Of a DNA stretch of 64,000 nucleotides, positions 49,581 to 57,220 are shown one piece after another (position 1 is the first letter of the stretch; every line of letters begins with the position of its first letter). This DNA is from Anaerolineales bacterium. Lineage in GTDB: Bacteria > Chloroflexota > Anaerolineae > Anaerolineales > Villigracilaceae. The DNA lies in assembly GCA_015075725.1 (NCBI GenBank), contig JABTTV010000001.1:3162001-3226000 (forward strand), read 5' to 3'. The translations under genes were made by a program, and so were the position numbers. The notes beneath the pieces are model-generated. The model had not been told where the DNA came from. It saw only the letters and a list, made by a program, of their open reading frames with translations, and did not search any database.

Positions 49581-50014
49581 CCCTGCCTCGTCATTCTTAC
49601 CTCGCCGAACAATTGAGGCGCGACGACATAGATGCCGCTTCCGCTTACGGCAACGGTTGAATCGGCAAACAAGATTTTCCCCTCACTTAAGATTTTTCTT
49701 TCGTCCATTTGTGAAATGTGCGCCTCGAGAAATACAGATTGATGGAGCGGAACCGGTCTGTGATAATTGATCTCGATGTGGACAGCTGCGACCTTGTGCC
49801 CCGCCGCCCATACCACCAGCCCCATCGCTTCATCCAGCACCGCAGCCGAGGCGCCCCCGTGCGCATGGCCGGGCGGACCCTGTTGCGATTCTGTGAACGC
49901 GAATTCAGATGTGAGATGTCCCTCGTCGTCCACGTACCAGGTCAACCCAATGCTGTTCGGGTTCTCGTGGCCGCATACGAAACACCAACCGTGATAGGGA
50001 AGTTGCCTTTTCAT
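49577..50014 (-). CDS. Hot-dog fold thioesterase (PaaI-like)
   Basis: A 145-residue hot-dog protein with the motif GHAHGGASAAVLDEAMGLVVW and VAAVHIEINYHRPVPL, characteristic of the PaaI/DUF4442 acyl-CoA thioesterase group. The N-terminus CFVCGHENP.GLT is common in a Chloroflexota and actinobacterial branch. Start set at ATG 50014, from which TACAAT lies 6 nt upstream; the longer reading frame to 50311 overlaps the divergent promoter region. Confidence 0.88.
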   Translation of the reverse strand: MKRQLPYHGWCFVCGHENPNSIGLTWYVDDEGHLTSEFAFTESQQGPPGHAHGGASAAVLDEAMGLVVWAAGHKVAAVHIEINYHRPVPLHQSVFLEAHISQMDERKILSEGKILFADSTVAVSGSGIYVVAPQLFGEVRMTRQG

Positions 50015-50199
50015 GCATCTATTGTAAATCGCAGGATGCCGGATTGCCAATCCGGCTTGGCACATGCTAGAATTAAGGGGAGAATGGAACGGGTAATTCA
50101 TAGGGATATTCTCCGTTAGCAGGCGGGCAGGAGCTTCTCTGGGTAAAATTAGCTGATAATACCGCATCGAACACATTGGAAATTGGAAAAAGGAAGAAA

Positions 50200-51078
50200 A
50201 TGGAAATTTCACTTGCATTGGGGGGAGGCGGCGCGAAAGGCAATGCCCATATCGGCGTCCTTCGTCGCCTTGAAAGGGAAGGATACAGGATCGCATCGGT
50301 CGCAGGGACAAGTTTTGGCGGCCTGGTGGCTGTGTTATATGCAGTCGGTTATTCTCCCAAAGAAATTCAAACCATCTTTGAATCGGTGGACCAAAAAGCC
50401 TTATACGGGCGCGATCCGGAGGATGGACCTTCCCTGCTTGGCCTGGCAGGTGTGCGTCAATTGCTCAACCGGACGATTGGCGAAAAAACATTCGAAGATA
50501 TCCGCATCCCTTGCGCAGTGACAGCGGTGGACATCAATAGCGGATGTGAGGTGATCCTGCGGAGCGGCAGGTTGAAGGATGCATTGTTATCCACCGTCGC
50601 CATCCCGGGGATTTTTCCTGTCCATCGTGTCGATGGTCTTGAACTTGTGGATGGCGGTGTACTAAATCCCGTGCCGGTTTCCGTGGCACGCATGCTATCC
50701 CCCAACCTGCCCGTCGTGGCAGTTGTATTGAATGACCCGATCGATAAACCGTTGCACCCGTATAATCTCCCGCTTCCGAACATCGTCCCGCGTCCCATAG
50801 TGGAACGGCTATCGCGAATCTCGCTTGCCCAATCGCTGGATATTTTTCTCCGGTCGGTGGATGTTTCCAGCCGGTATGTATCGTTCCTGCGCCTACAAGT
50901 GGACAAGCCCGAGATCACCGTCCGCCCGGAAGTCCATCATATTCAAATCCTCGACAGGATCGCGATCGAGGAAGTTGCGCTCCTGGGCGAACAAGCGCTG
51001 GAGAAAGTCCTTCCCGATCTCAAACGCGAAACGGCGTGGATCACCCGCCTGGGGCGGCGCGTGTTTGGCAATAACTAG
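50200..51078 (+). CDS. Patatin-like phospholipase
   Basis: A 292-residue lipid acyl hydrolase. The oxyanion hole GGGGAKG (residues 8-14), nucleophile elbow GTSFG (Ser38) and catalytic Asp in LVDGGVLNPVP (DGG) give the Ser-Asp dyad of the RssA/YlbK-like group. ATG 50200 has AAGGAAG just upstream; the ATG at 50176 adds only eight unsupported residues. It is divergent from the thioesterase and probably forms an operon with the next two genes. Confidence 0.92.
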   Translation: MEISLALGGGGAKGNAHIGVLRRLEREGYRIASVAGTSFGGLVAVLYAVGYSPKEIQTIFESVDQKALYGRDPEDGPSLLGLAGVRQLLNRTIGEKTFEDIRIPCAVTAVDINSGCEVILRSGRLKDALLSTVAIPGIFPVHRVDGLELVDGGVLNPVPVSVARMLSPNLPVVAVVLNDPIDKPLHPYNLPLPNIVPRPIVERLSRISLAQSLDIFLRSVDVSSRYVSFLRLQVDKPEITVRPEVHHIQILDRIAIEEVALLGEQALEKVLPDLKRETAWITRLGRRVFGNN

Positions 51079-51086
51079 AGAAAACA

Positions 51087-51329
51087 ATGAGTCGAGACCT
51101 GCGAAAATACATGCGCGATACGAATACACAACTGGTTGTCGGCGCGATTCTCCTGCTGTTTATCGTCGGGCTTGGATTGATCTGGCTGATCTATGGCTTC
51201 GGCGCAGCGGTGACGGGATTTCTCTGCATCCTTGGGGCATTCATCCCCATCGGCTTGATTATGCTTGCATTATATGGAATGGATTGGATCGTGAAACGTG
51301 CAGACCCCGATAAAGACCGAAACGATTGA
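51087..51329 (+). CDS. Small membrane protein of unknown function
   Basis: An 80-residue protein with two membrane helices (~17-36 and ~42-64) and charged ends. It does not match a family I can name. Its 3' end overlaps the start of the esterase gene by 32 nt in another frame; the start is eight bases after the patatin gene. Confidence 0.65.
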   Translation: MSRDLRKYMRDTNTQLVVGAILLLFIVGLGLIWLIYGFGAAVTGFLCILGAFIPIGLIMLALYGMDWIVKRADPDKDRND

Positions 51330-51960
51330 ATTCAACGGATGGACGATGCGCGTCCGCCCGGCATCGATGGACCACCCGCGCCTGTTGTTGATGATTCATG
51401 GCTGGACCGGCGACGAAAACTCGATGTGGGTCTTTGCCCGAAAATTCTCCGCGGAAAATTATTGGATCATTGCCCCCCGCGCGCCTCACCCCGCTGACCC
51501 GCAGGGATTCTCGTGGCGGCCGCATCTGGTCAAGACTTTTGGCCGTCCGAGCCTTGAGATGCTTTTGCCCTCCGCTGAGGCGCTGATCCGGCTTGTGGAC
51601 GGGTATTCCGCTTCGGTCAGGATCGAGGCGGATCAATTCGATGTGATCGGGTTCAGCCAGGGCGGGGCGATGGTCAATGTGCTGGGCATGGTCTTCCCAA
51701 ATCGGATCCGCAAGATGGGAGTCTTGGCGGGCTTTGTCCCATCCGGCCTGGATGCGTATATCGAAAAACGTGCGCTCGATGGAAAGAAGATATATGTGGC
51801 GCACGGCACGCAGGATGAGTTGGTGACCATAGACCGCGCGCGTGCTTCGATGGAATTACTTGAAAGGGCAGGCGCTGCGATCACGTATTGCGAAGCTGAA
51901 GTCGGGCATAAATTGAGCTCCGATTGCCTGCGCGCCCTGGAGGAATACCTTGCAGATTAA
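51298..51960 (+). CDS. Carboxylesterase/phospholipase-type alpha/beta hydrolase
   Basis: A 220-residue enzyme of the YpfH/carboxylesterase group. MIHGWTGDENSMWVF is the oxyanion region, GFSQGGAM the nucleophile elbow, and the acid and His lie in HGTQDELVTI and AEVGHKLSSDCL. Starts with GTG at 51298, overlapping the small membrane gene. A role in lipid or ester turnover next to a patatin is plausible. Confidence 0.87.
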   Translation: MQTPIKTETIEFNGWTMRVRPASMDHPRLLLMIHGWTGDENSMWVFARKFSAENYWIIAPRAPHPADPQGFSWRPHLVKTFGRPSLEMLLPSAEALIRLVDGYSASVRIEADQFDVIGFSQGGAMVNVLGMVFPNRIRKMGVLAGFVPSGLDAYIEKRALDGKKIYVAHGTQDELVTIDRARASMELLERAGAAITYCEAEVGHKLSSDCLRALEEYLAD

Positions 51961-52030
51961 TCCCCTCTCACCCCTCCGTTGACGATGAATTTATTTGCAG
52001 GTATGCTTGCGAGGAAATAAAGGCGAATAC

Positions 52031-53194
52031 ATGAGAAAACATCTTTCACGACGCGATTTTATAAAACTTGCCGGGCTGGGATTGGGCGCGCTGGCATTTA
52101 TGCGCATATCAGCCCGCGATATCGATTATCGCTGGGATGTGTTCGGTCAGCCGAAGCGTCTTCCGCAGTTTCCGGGCAGCGCGATCATCGGGCGAGTCTG
52201 CGAACCGGATATAGACATTCGCAGCCGCCCGACGAATGATCCTAATCAAAACACCTCCATCGGTAAACTCACCGCAGATTCACTTGTTGAATGGAATCGG
52301 GAAGTGGTGGGGAATGTTATTGGCGGATTGTCGAATCAGCGTTACGTCGAGACGCCGCAGGGATACATATATGGCTCGGTGGTTCAACCAACGAAGAATC
52401 TTCCAAACACACCAGTGACCGAACTTCCGAACGGGCAGGGTTTCTGGGCGGAAGTGACCGTGCCGTATATCGATCTGGCTCATGAAGGAATTGTAGCGTC
52501 GCCGTGGCTGCAGGATCACATCACCTACAATTTCCCGCCGCGCCTGTATTACGGCCAGGTCGTATGGATCGATCAGGTGCGCACCAATAACGGTTTTCCT
52601 GAATACCGTTGGAACGAAGATGCCAACGGACGCGGATATGGTTATGGAGGTTACGGCGAGTTCTTCTGGGCGGATGGCGCTGGGCTAAAGATCATCACAG
52701 AAGCGGATATTGCGACGATCAACCCCGATGTCGATCCAAATGAAAAGACGATCTCCATCGACTTGGATTACCAGACTTTGTCCTGTTATGAGAGCGGCCG
52801 CGAGGTCTTTTTCTGCCGCATATCATCCGGCAAACGGTATGACCCCGTGACGGGTGAAGTTGTGGATACCTACGCCACCCCGGCGGGGACTTTGTTGACC
52901 TATTGGAAAATCATCTCGAAGAACATGACCGCGGGCAATGAAGCGTCGGGATATTCGACCCCTGCAGTTCCATGGTGTACATTTATCGCTTCGGGCGGCG
53001 TCGCAATTCACGGCGCTTTCTGGCACAATGCATTCGGCGAGCGCCGCTCGCATGGATGTGTCAATGTCCTGCCGGAAGATGCAAAGTGGATCTTCCGCTG
53101 GACTATGCCATATGTATCGCTCGCGATTGGAGAAGAGCGCCGCGAACTGCCGGATCACGGCACGATCGTCAACTCGACGGAAACTCAATTCTAA
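52031..53194 (+). CDS. Tat-exported L,D-transpeptidase (YkuD family)
   Basis: Cross-links or modifies peptidoglycan through an active-site Cys. The N-terminus has a twin-arginine signal (LSRRDFIKLAGLGLGALAF). A SH3-like region (~45-200) precedes the YkuD catalytic domain (~240-375), with the motif HGAFWHNAFG...RSHGCVNVLPEDA. 388 residues from ATG 52031; the frame is open upstream but without a signal sequence. It is followed by ccdA after 12 nt. Confidence 0.93.
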   Translation: MRKHLSRRDFIKLAGLGLGALAFMRISARDIDYRWDVFGQPKRLPQFPGSAIIGRVCEPDIDIRSRPTNDPNQNTSIGKLTADSLVEWNREVVGNVIGGLSNQRYVETPQGYIYGSVVQPTKNLPNTPVTELPNGQGFWAEVTVPYIDLAHEGIVASPWLQDHITYNFPPRLYYGQVVWIDQVRTNNGFPEYRWNEDANGRGYGYGGYGEFFWADGAGLKIITEADIATINPDVDPNEKTISIDLDYQTLSCYESGREVFFCRISSGKRYDPVTGEVVDTYATPAGTLLTYWKIISKNMTAGNEASGYSTPAVPWCTFIASGGVAIHGAFWHNAFGERRSHGCVNVLPEDAKWIFRWTMPYVSLAIGEERRELPDHGTIVNSTETQF

Positions 53195-53206
53195 AAAGGG
53201 ATAGTC

Positions 53207-53938
53207 ATGGATATTTCGCAAATCACTGTTTGGCTTGCCTTGCTTGCCGGGCTGGCATCGTTTCTCTCTCCTTGTGTCTTCTCCCTGGTCCCGGCTTATG
53301 TTGGTTATCTGGGCGGGATCGCCGCAGGCAGCGATAACCCCGGTGAACGTCCCAGCCGGTGGTTGACCTTCTCGCACGGTTTCGCATTTGTGCTTGGATT
53401 TAGCATGGTATTCGTTCTTTTGGGCGTCGCTGCCTCCTTTGCTGGCGGACTGCTCTACGATCTTCGTTTCTGGCTGGCGAAAATCGGCGGTGTGGTCGTC
53501 GTCATCTTTGGTTTGCACATGATCGGTGTATTCCACATTCCCTTCCTTGCTTACGATACGCGTGTGCAAACGGCGCCTGATCCCAAACTCGGCTACCTTT
53601 CCTCCGCCTTGATGGGAGTATTTTTCTCGGCGGGATGGTCACCCTGTGTCGGACCCGTCCTCGGCGCAATCTTAACTCTCGCAATCAATGGCGGATCGAT
53701 CTCCCAGGGCGCGACGCTTCTTACCTTCTATTCGGCCGGTCTCGCAATCCCATTCCTTCTTGCTGCCCTCGGCATCGGCTGGGTGACGACCATCCTTCGC
53801 AAATACAATAAGACCATGCGCTATGTCGAGATCGCCATGGGAGTTGTCCTAGTCATCATCGGTGTCATGCTTTTTGCCGGGACCTTCGAACTCATCGCTC
53901 AACGCGGTCAATTCTTCTTTTACGATTTTGGCTTATAG
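53207..53938 (+). CDS. ccdA: CcdA-type transmembrane thiol-disulfide transporter
   Basis: A 243-residue protein with six or more helices. The conserved cysteines lie in FLSPCVFSLVPAYVGYLGG (C23) and AGWSPCVGPVLGAIL, the pair used by CcdA/DsbD to pass electrons from cytoplasmic thioredoxin across the membrane for cytochrome c maturation or reducing extracytoplasmic thiols. AAAAGGG precedes the ATG. The next gene encodes a thioredoxin-fold membrane protein. Confidence 0.9.
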   Translation: MDISQITVWLALLAGLASFLSPCVFSLVPAYVGYLGGIAAGSDNPGERPSRWLTFSHGFAFVLGFSMVFVLLGVAASFAGGLLYDLRFWLAKIGGVVVVIFGLHMIGVFHIPFLAYDTRVQTAPDPKLGYLSSALMGVFFSAGWSPCVGPVLGAILTLAINGGSISQGATLLTFYSAGLAIPFLLAALGIGWVTTILRKYNKTMRYVEIAMGVVLVIIGVMLFAGTFELIAQRGQFFFYDFGL

Positions 53939-53974
53939 CGAATCCGGCTCGGGGACCGAACTACTAAAACTCTT

Positions 53975-54985
53975 ATGCTCAATGTGACTTTTTTTGTTAA
54001 AAAAGATTCCCCGGAATGCGATGAGGTGAGGGGGTTCCTCAAAGAATTCCAAAAGCAGTATCCGCACCGCCTTGCCGAAGTGGACATCGAAAATGATTCG
54101 GCGATCAACGCGAAATACGGTGGACTGGTCCCCGTCATCGAAGTGGGTCCGTACACTCTTCAAGCACCCATCTCGCGCCAGAAATTGCAAATTACGTTGG
54201 GCGCGGCTTCAGATCGAAAGAATCAACTTGAAAAGCTCGACGATCCGATTTACAAATACAAAACAGAAAAAGGACGAAATTTGACCACTGGCGACCGCGT
54301 CTCCTTCTGGATCGCAAAACGCTACTTGCTGATCCTCAACCTGTTCATGCTCATTTATGTCGGATTGCCCTTCCTGGCGCCGACCCTGATGAAACTCGGC
54401 GCGGAGGGAGCCGGGCAGGTGATCTACCGCGTTTACAAACCCTTATGTCACCAATTTGGTTTTCGTTCTTTCTTCCTTTTCGGCGAACAGCCTTTTTATC
54501 CATTAAAGGAAGCGGGAATGACAGGTTTTAAAACGTTCGAAGAGGCAACCGGCATCACAGGCGTCGATGATCCATATAGTTATTCCCGTTTCGAGGCGCG
54601 CAATTTCGTCGGTGATGAGACTCTCGGCTATAAGGTCGCGTTATGCGAGCGCGATATCGCCATCTATCTCGCCATCCTTCTTTTCGGTATTATCTTCGGG
54701 CTGACGGGCAGGTGCTTCAAATCATTGCATTGGTTGGCATGGCTTTTCCTGGGGATCGCGCCCATCGGTCTGGATGGTTTTTCCCAACTCCTGAGTCAAT
54801 TCAATTGGGATTGGTTTTCCGCCGTCATTCCCTATCGGGAAAGCACGCCATTCCTGCGGGTGCTCACCGGCGGCTTCTTCGGTTTGTTCACAGCTTGGTT
54901 TGCCTACCCGAACATCGAAGAGTCGATGAACGAAACCCGCCAGTATTACATCAAAAAATCAGCGGTCATCGAGGCTGGTAACTGA
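53975..54985 (+). CDS. Glutaredoxin-like domain fused to DUF2085 membrane protein
   Basis: A 336-residue protein. Residues 1-80 resemble a glutaredoxin/DUF836 thioredoxin fold (LNVTFFVKKDSPECDEVRGFLKEF) but have a single Cys (SPEC) in place of CxxC. The rest has five helices and the DUF2085 signature (YKPLCHQFGFRSFFLFGEQPFYPL; ALCERDIAIYLAILLFGIIFG). Adjacent to ccdA, so a thiol-linked role is possible (inference). DUF2085 proteins are of unknown function. The stop overlaps the next start by 1 nt (TGATG). Confidence 0.82.
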   Translation: MLNVTFFVKKDSPECDEVRGFLKEFQKQYPHRLAEVDIENDSAINAKYGGLVPVIEVGPYTLQAPISRQKLQITLGAASDRKNQLEKLDDPIYKYKTEKGRNLTTGDRVSFWIAKRYLLILNLFMLIYVGLPFLAPTLMKLGAEGAGQVIYRVYKPLCHQFGFRSFFLFGEQPFYPLKEAGMTGFKTFEEATGITGVDDPYSYSRFEARNFVGDETLGYKVALCERDIAIYLAILLFGIIFGLTGRCFKSLHWLAWLFLGIAPIGLDGFSQLLSQFNWDWFSAVIPYRESTPFLRVLTGGFFGLFTAWFAYPNIEESMNETRQYYIKKSAVIEAGN

Positions 54986-55764
54986 TGCCTTTTGAGCAAG
55001 CCGACGCCCTGCGCTATTATCAGTTCAATATTTTTTCGAACAATGTCTTAAATGCCGTCTTTACCCGCCAGGGCGGAGTCAGCCCCGAACCGTGGACATC
55101 GCTCAACTTGAGTATTTCCGTCGGGGATGATCCCGCTCGCGTCGCGGAGAATCGCATCCACGCATTCAACGCGCTCGGTAGAAACCCCGCTTCCATCCAT
55201 GACGCATGGCTGGTTCACGGCACAGACGTGGTTCACGCTGAAGCCCCGCGCTCTCTTGATGGACCAGCCCAGAAAGCGGACATCATCTTCACGGACAACC
55301 CCCATGTTTCACTCTTCATGCGTTTTGCCGACTGCGTGCCTTTGTTATTCCACGACCCGAAACGGCATGTCATCGGAATCGCCCATGCCGGTTGGATGGG
55401 AACGGTCAGGGGCGTTGCGGAATCCTCCATAAATGCGATGCGGGACCGTTACGGTTCGAAGCCGGAGGATGTGGTTGTTGGAATTGGTCCCTCCATCGGC
55501 GTGGATCATTACGAGGTGGGGGAGGAGGTGGCGGCTCAATTCCGAGAAAGGTTTGGCGTGGACTCGGACCGAATCCTCCAGATCCGCGAAGGACGAATCC
55601 ACCTCGATCTCTGGACGGCAAACGCGTTGCAGCTGCAGAAAATGGGCGTGGAACAAATTCAGATCTCCGGTCTATGCACCGCCTGCCATTTGGAGGATTG
55701 GTATTCCCATCGCGCCGAAAAAGGGAGGACGGGCAGGTTTGGAGCGTTGATGGCGTTGACATAA
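54985..55764 (+). CDS. pgeF: Purine nucleoside phosphorylase/polyphenol oxidase (YfiH family)
   Basis: A 259-residue YfiH/laccase-domain protein. The signature metal ligands are seen: VHGTDVV, DCVPLLF with ADC, and HAGWMGTVRG with a late LCTACHLEDWYSHR. E. coli YfiH acts in peptidoglycan-precursor editing, and relatives are described as purine nucleoside phosphorylases. The gene precedes yggS-yggT-yggU, its usual neighbours in many phyla. Confidence 0.9.
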   Translation: MPFEQADALRYYQFNIFSNNVLNAVFTRQGGVSPEPWTSLNLSISVGDDPARVAENRIHAFNALGRNPASIHDAWLVHGTDVVHAEAPRSLDGPAQKADIIFTDNPHVSLFMRFADCVPLLFHDPKRHVIGIAHAGWMGTVRGVAESSINAMRDRYGSKPEDVVVGIGPSIGVDHYEVGEEVAAQFRERFGVDSDRILQIREGRIHLDLWTANALQLQKMGVEQIQISGLCTACHLEDWYSHRAEKGRTGRFGALMALT

Positions 55765-55794
55765 CGCGGGATGCATCCCGTGTGACAGGCGGGG

Positions 55795-55800
55795 TAAAAT
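55795..55800 (+). promoter_or_regulatory. -10 box of yggS, leaderless arrangement
   Basis: TAAAAT ends 6 nt before the ATG at 55807, so transcription should begin at the start codon. It separates yggS transcription partly from pgeF. Confidence 0.55.
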
Positions 55801-55806
55801 TAAAGC

Positions 55807-56547
55807 ATGGACGAACTCGTTGCATCAATTCAAGAAAGATACCTTGGCGCGCTGGATCGAATCGCCGGTGCGGCAAAACGCTCTGGGCGGGGTCCGGAGG
55901 CGGTCAAACTCGTCGTGGTGACAAAAGCCCAACCGGTGGAGACAGCCCGTGCGGCGATCGAGGCGGGAGTCCGCATCCTTGGCGAGAATTATGCTGAAGA
56001 AGGTGTCACGAAAATTCAATCATTGGCAAATTTTTCTGCGGTAGAATGGCACATGATCGGTCACGTGCAAAGCCGCAAGGCGCAGCTCGTGGCAGGAAAT
56101 TTTAATTTCATGCATTCGCTCGACAGCCTGAAACTTGCCAAACGGCTCGACCGTTTCTGCGCAGAGGCGGGGCGCATCCTGCCGGTCCTGCTGGAGGTTA
56201 ACGTCGGCGGCGAGGAAAGTAAAAGCGGCTGGAATGCTTTTGAAGAGTCAAAATGGGCGGGGCTCCCGGATGAACTTGCGGTGATATTCACCCTGCCAAA
56301 TTTGAAAGTGCTTGGCTTGATGTCGATGCCGCCGCTGGGTGATGACGCTGAATTCTCGCGCCCATTCTTTCAAAAGCTGGGACGGTTGAGGGAGTTTCTA
56401 TCCAGTCAATTCCCCCAGGCGGTTCTTTCGGAGCTTTCGATGGGTACCAGTTTCGATTATGAAGTTGCAGTGGAGGAAGGCGCGACCTATGTGAGGGTCG
56501 GCACGGCGATCGTCGGACCGAGGCAAATTAAAACGGAGAAGGTATGA
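55807..56547 (+). CDS. yggS: PLP-binding protein YggS/YBL036C family
   Basis: A 246-residue single-domain alanine-racemase-like barrel for vitamin B6 homeostasis. The PLP Lys is in LVVVTKAQP, and the family motifs LGENYAEEG, EWHMIGHVQSRKA, LEVNVGGEESKSG, LGLMSMPP, LSMGTSFDYEVAVEEGATYVRVGTAI are present. It overlaps yggT by 4 nt (ATGA). Confidence 0.93.
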   Translation: MDELVASIQERYLGALDRIAGAAKRSGRGPEAVKLVVVTKAQPVETARAAIEAGVRILGENYAEEGVTKIQSLANFSAVEWHMIGHVQSRKAQLVAGNFNFMHSLDSLKLAKRLDRFCAEAGRILPVLLEVNVGGEESKSGWNAFEESKWAGLPDELAVIFTLPNLKVLGLMSMPPLGDDAEFSRPFFQKLGRLREFLSSQFPQAVLSELSMGTSFDYEVAVEEGATYVRVGTAIVGPRQIKTEKV

Positions 56548-56807
56548 GCGTCGAATTTCTGATCTTGTTGATTCGGGTGGTGGCGCAGACATTTATCTGG
56601 GTTGTGATCGCCAACGCCCTGCTTTCATTTTTTCTTTCACCCTACCACCCGGTACGGGAGGCTTTGGATCGAATCGTGGCTCCATTCCTGAACCCGATCC
56701 GCAACCTGATGCCCAGTACGGGCGCGATCGATTTCAGTCCGCTGGTCTTGATCCTGGCGGTGGACCTGCTTTCGCGGGTATTCATCACCGTGCTTCTTTC
56801 GATGTAA
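56544..56807 (+). CDS. yggT: YggT family membrane protein
   Basis: An 87-residue protein with two hydrophobic helices and the conserved LLSFFLSPYHPVREALDRIVAPFLNPIRNLMP and GAIDFSPLVLILAVDLL. YggT homologues take part in division-site or K+-related functions in other bacteria; here only context with yggS is seen. Confidence 0.9.
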   Translation: MSVEFLILLIRVVAQTFIWVVIANALLSFFLSPYHPVREALDRIVAPFLNPIRNLMPSTGAIDFSPLVLILAVDLLSRVFITVLLSM

Positions 56808-56827
56808 TCATTCTTTCGAGGTGAACC

Positions 56828-57136
56828 ATGACAAGACAATATGTCCTACATGACGGCAAACGCGGATCTGCGCTGGCGCTGAGGATCACACCGCGCTCCA
56901 GCCGCAATCAGATCGCTAGCGTGTTGAATGACGGTACGGTCAAAGTCCATCTTGCCGCTGACCCGGTCGATGAAAAGATAAATGCCGAACTGATCGCCTT
57001 CCTGGCAGAGGTGCTCGGCGTGCCGAAATCGAGGGTGGAGATCGTGGCGGGCGAAAGCGGCCGTGACAAACTCGTTTCGATCCTGGATATGGATACGAAA
57101 ACAGCCCATCAACGCATTGTGGCGCATTTGGAATAA
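56828..57136 (+). CDS. yggU: DUF167 (YggU) family protein
   Basis: A 102-residue protein with LRITPRSSRNQIASV, VKVHLAADPVDEKINAELIAFLAEVLGVPKSRVEIVAGESGRDK, the DUF167 signature. Usually encoded beside yggS and yggT. Function not established. A bidirectional terminator follows. Confidence 0.9.
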   Translation: MTRQYVLHDGKRGSALALRITPRSSRNQIASVLNDGTVKVHLAADPVDEKINAELIAFLAEVLGVPKSRVEIVAGESGRDKLVSILDMDTKTAHQRIVAHLE

Positions 57137-57150
57137 TATCCAGCATTCTG

Positions 57151-57191
57151 AAAGTAAAAGCGCCAGGCGTAACGACTGGCGCTTTTACTTT
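57151..57191. terminator. Bidirectional intrinsic terminator
   Basis: A perfect 16-bp stem (57151-57166 with 57176-57191) has an A-rich base on one side and a T-rich base on the other, so it works for yggU on the plus strand and for the transglycosylase gene on the minus strand. Confidence 0.9.
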
Positions 57192-57220
57192 ATAGCAAAC
57201 GAAAATTTACACATCCGCCC

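Noticed and set aside
49718..50119. Plus-strand frames opposite the thioesterase gene
   Set aside because: The minus-strand frame has clear hot-dog motifs; the opposite frames have none.
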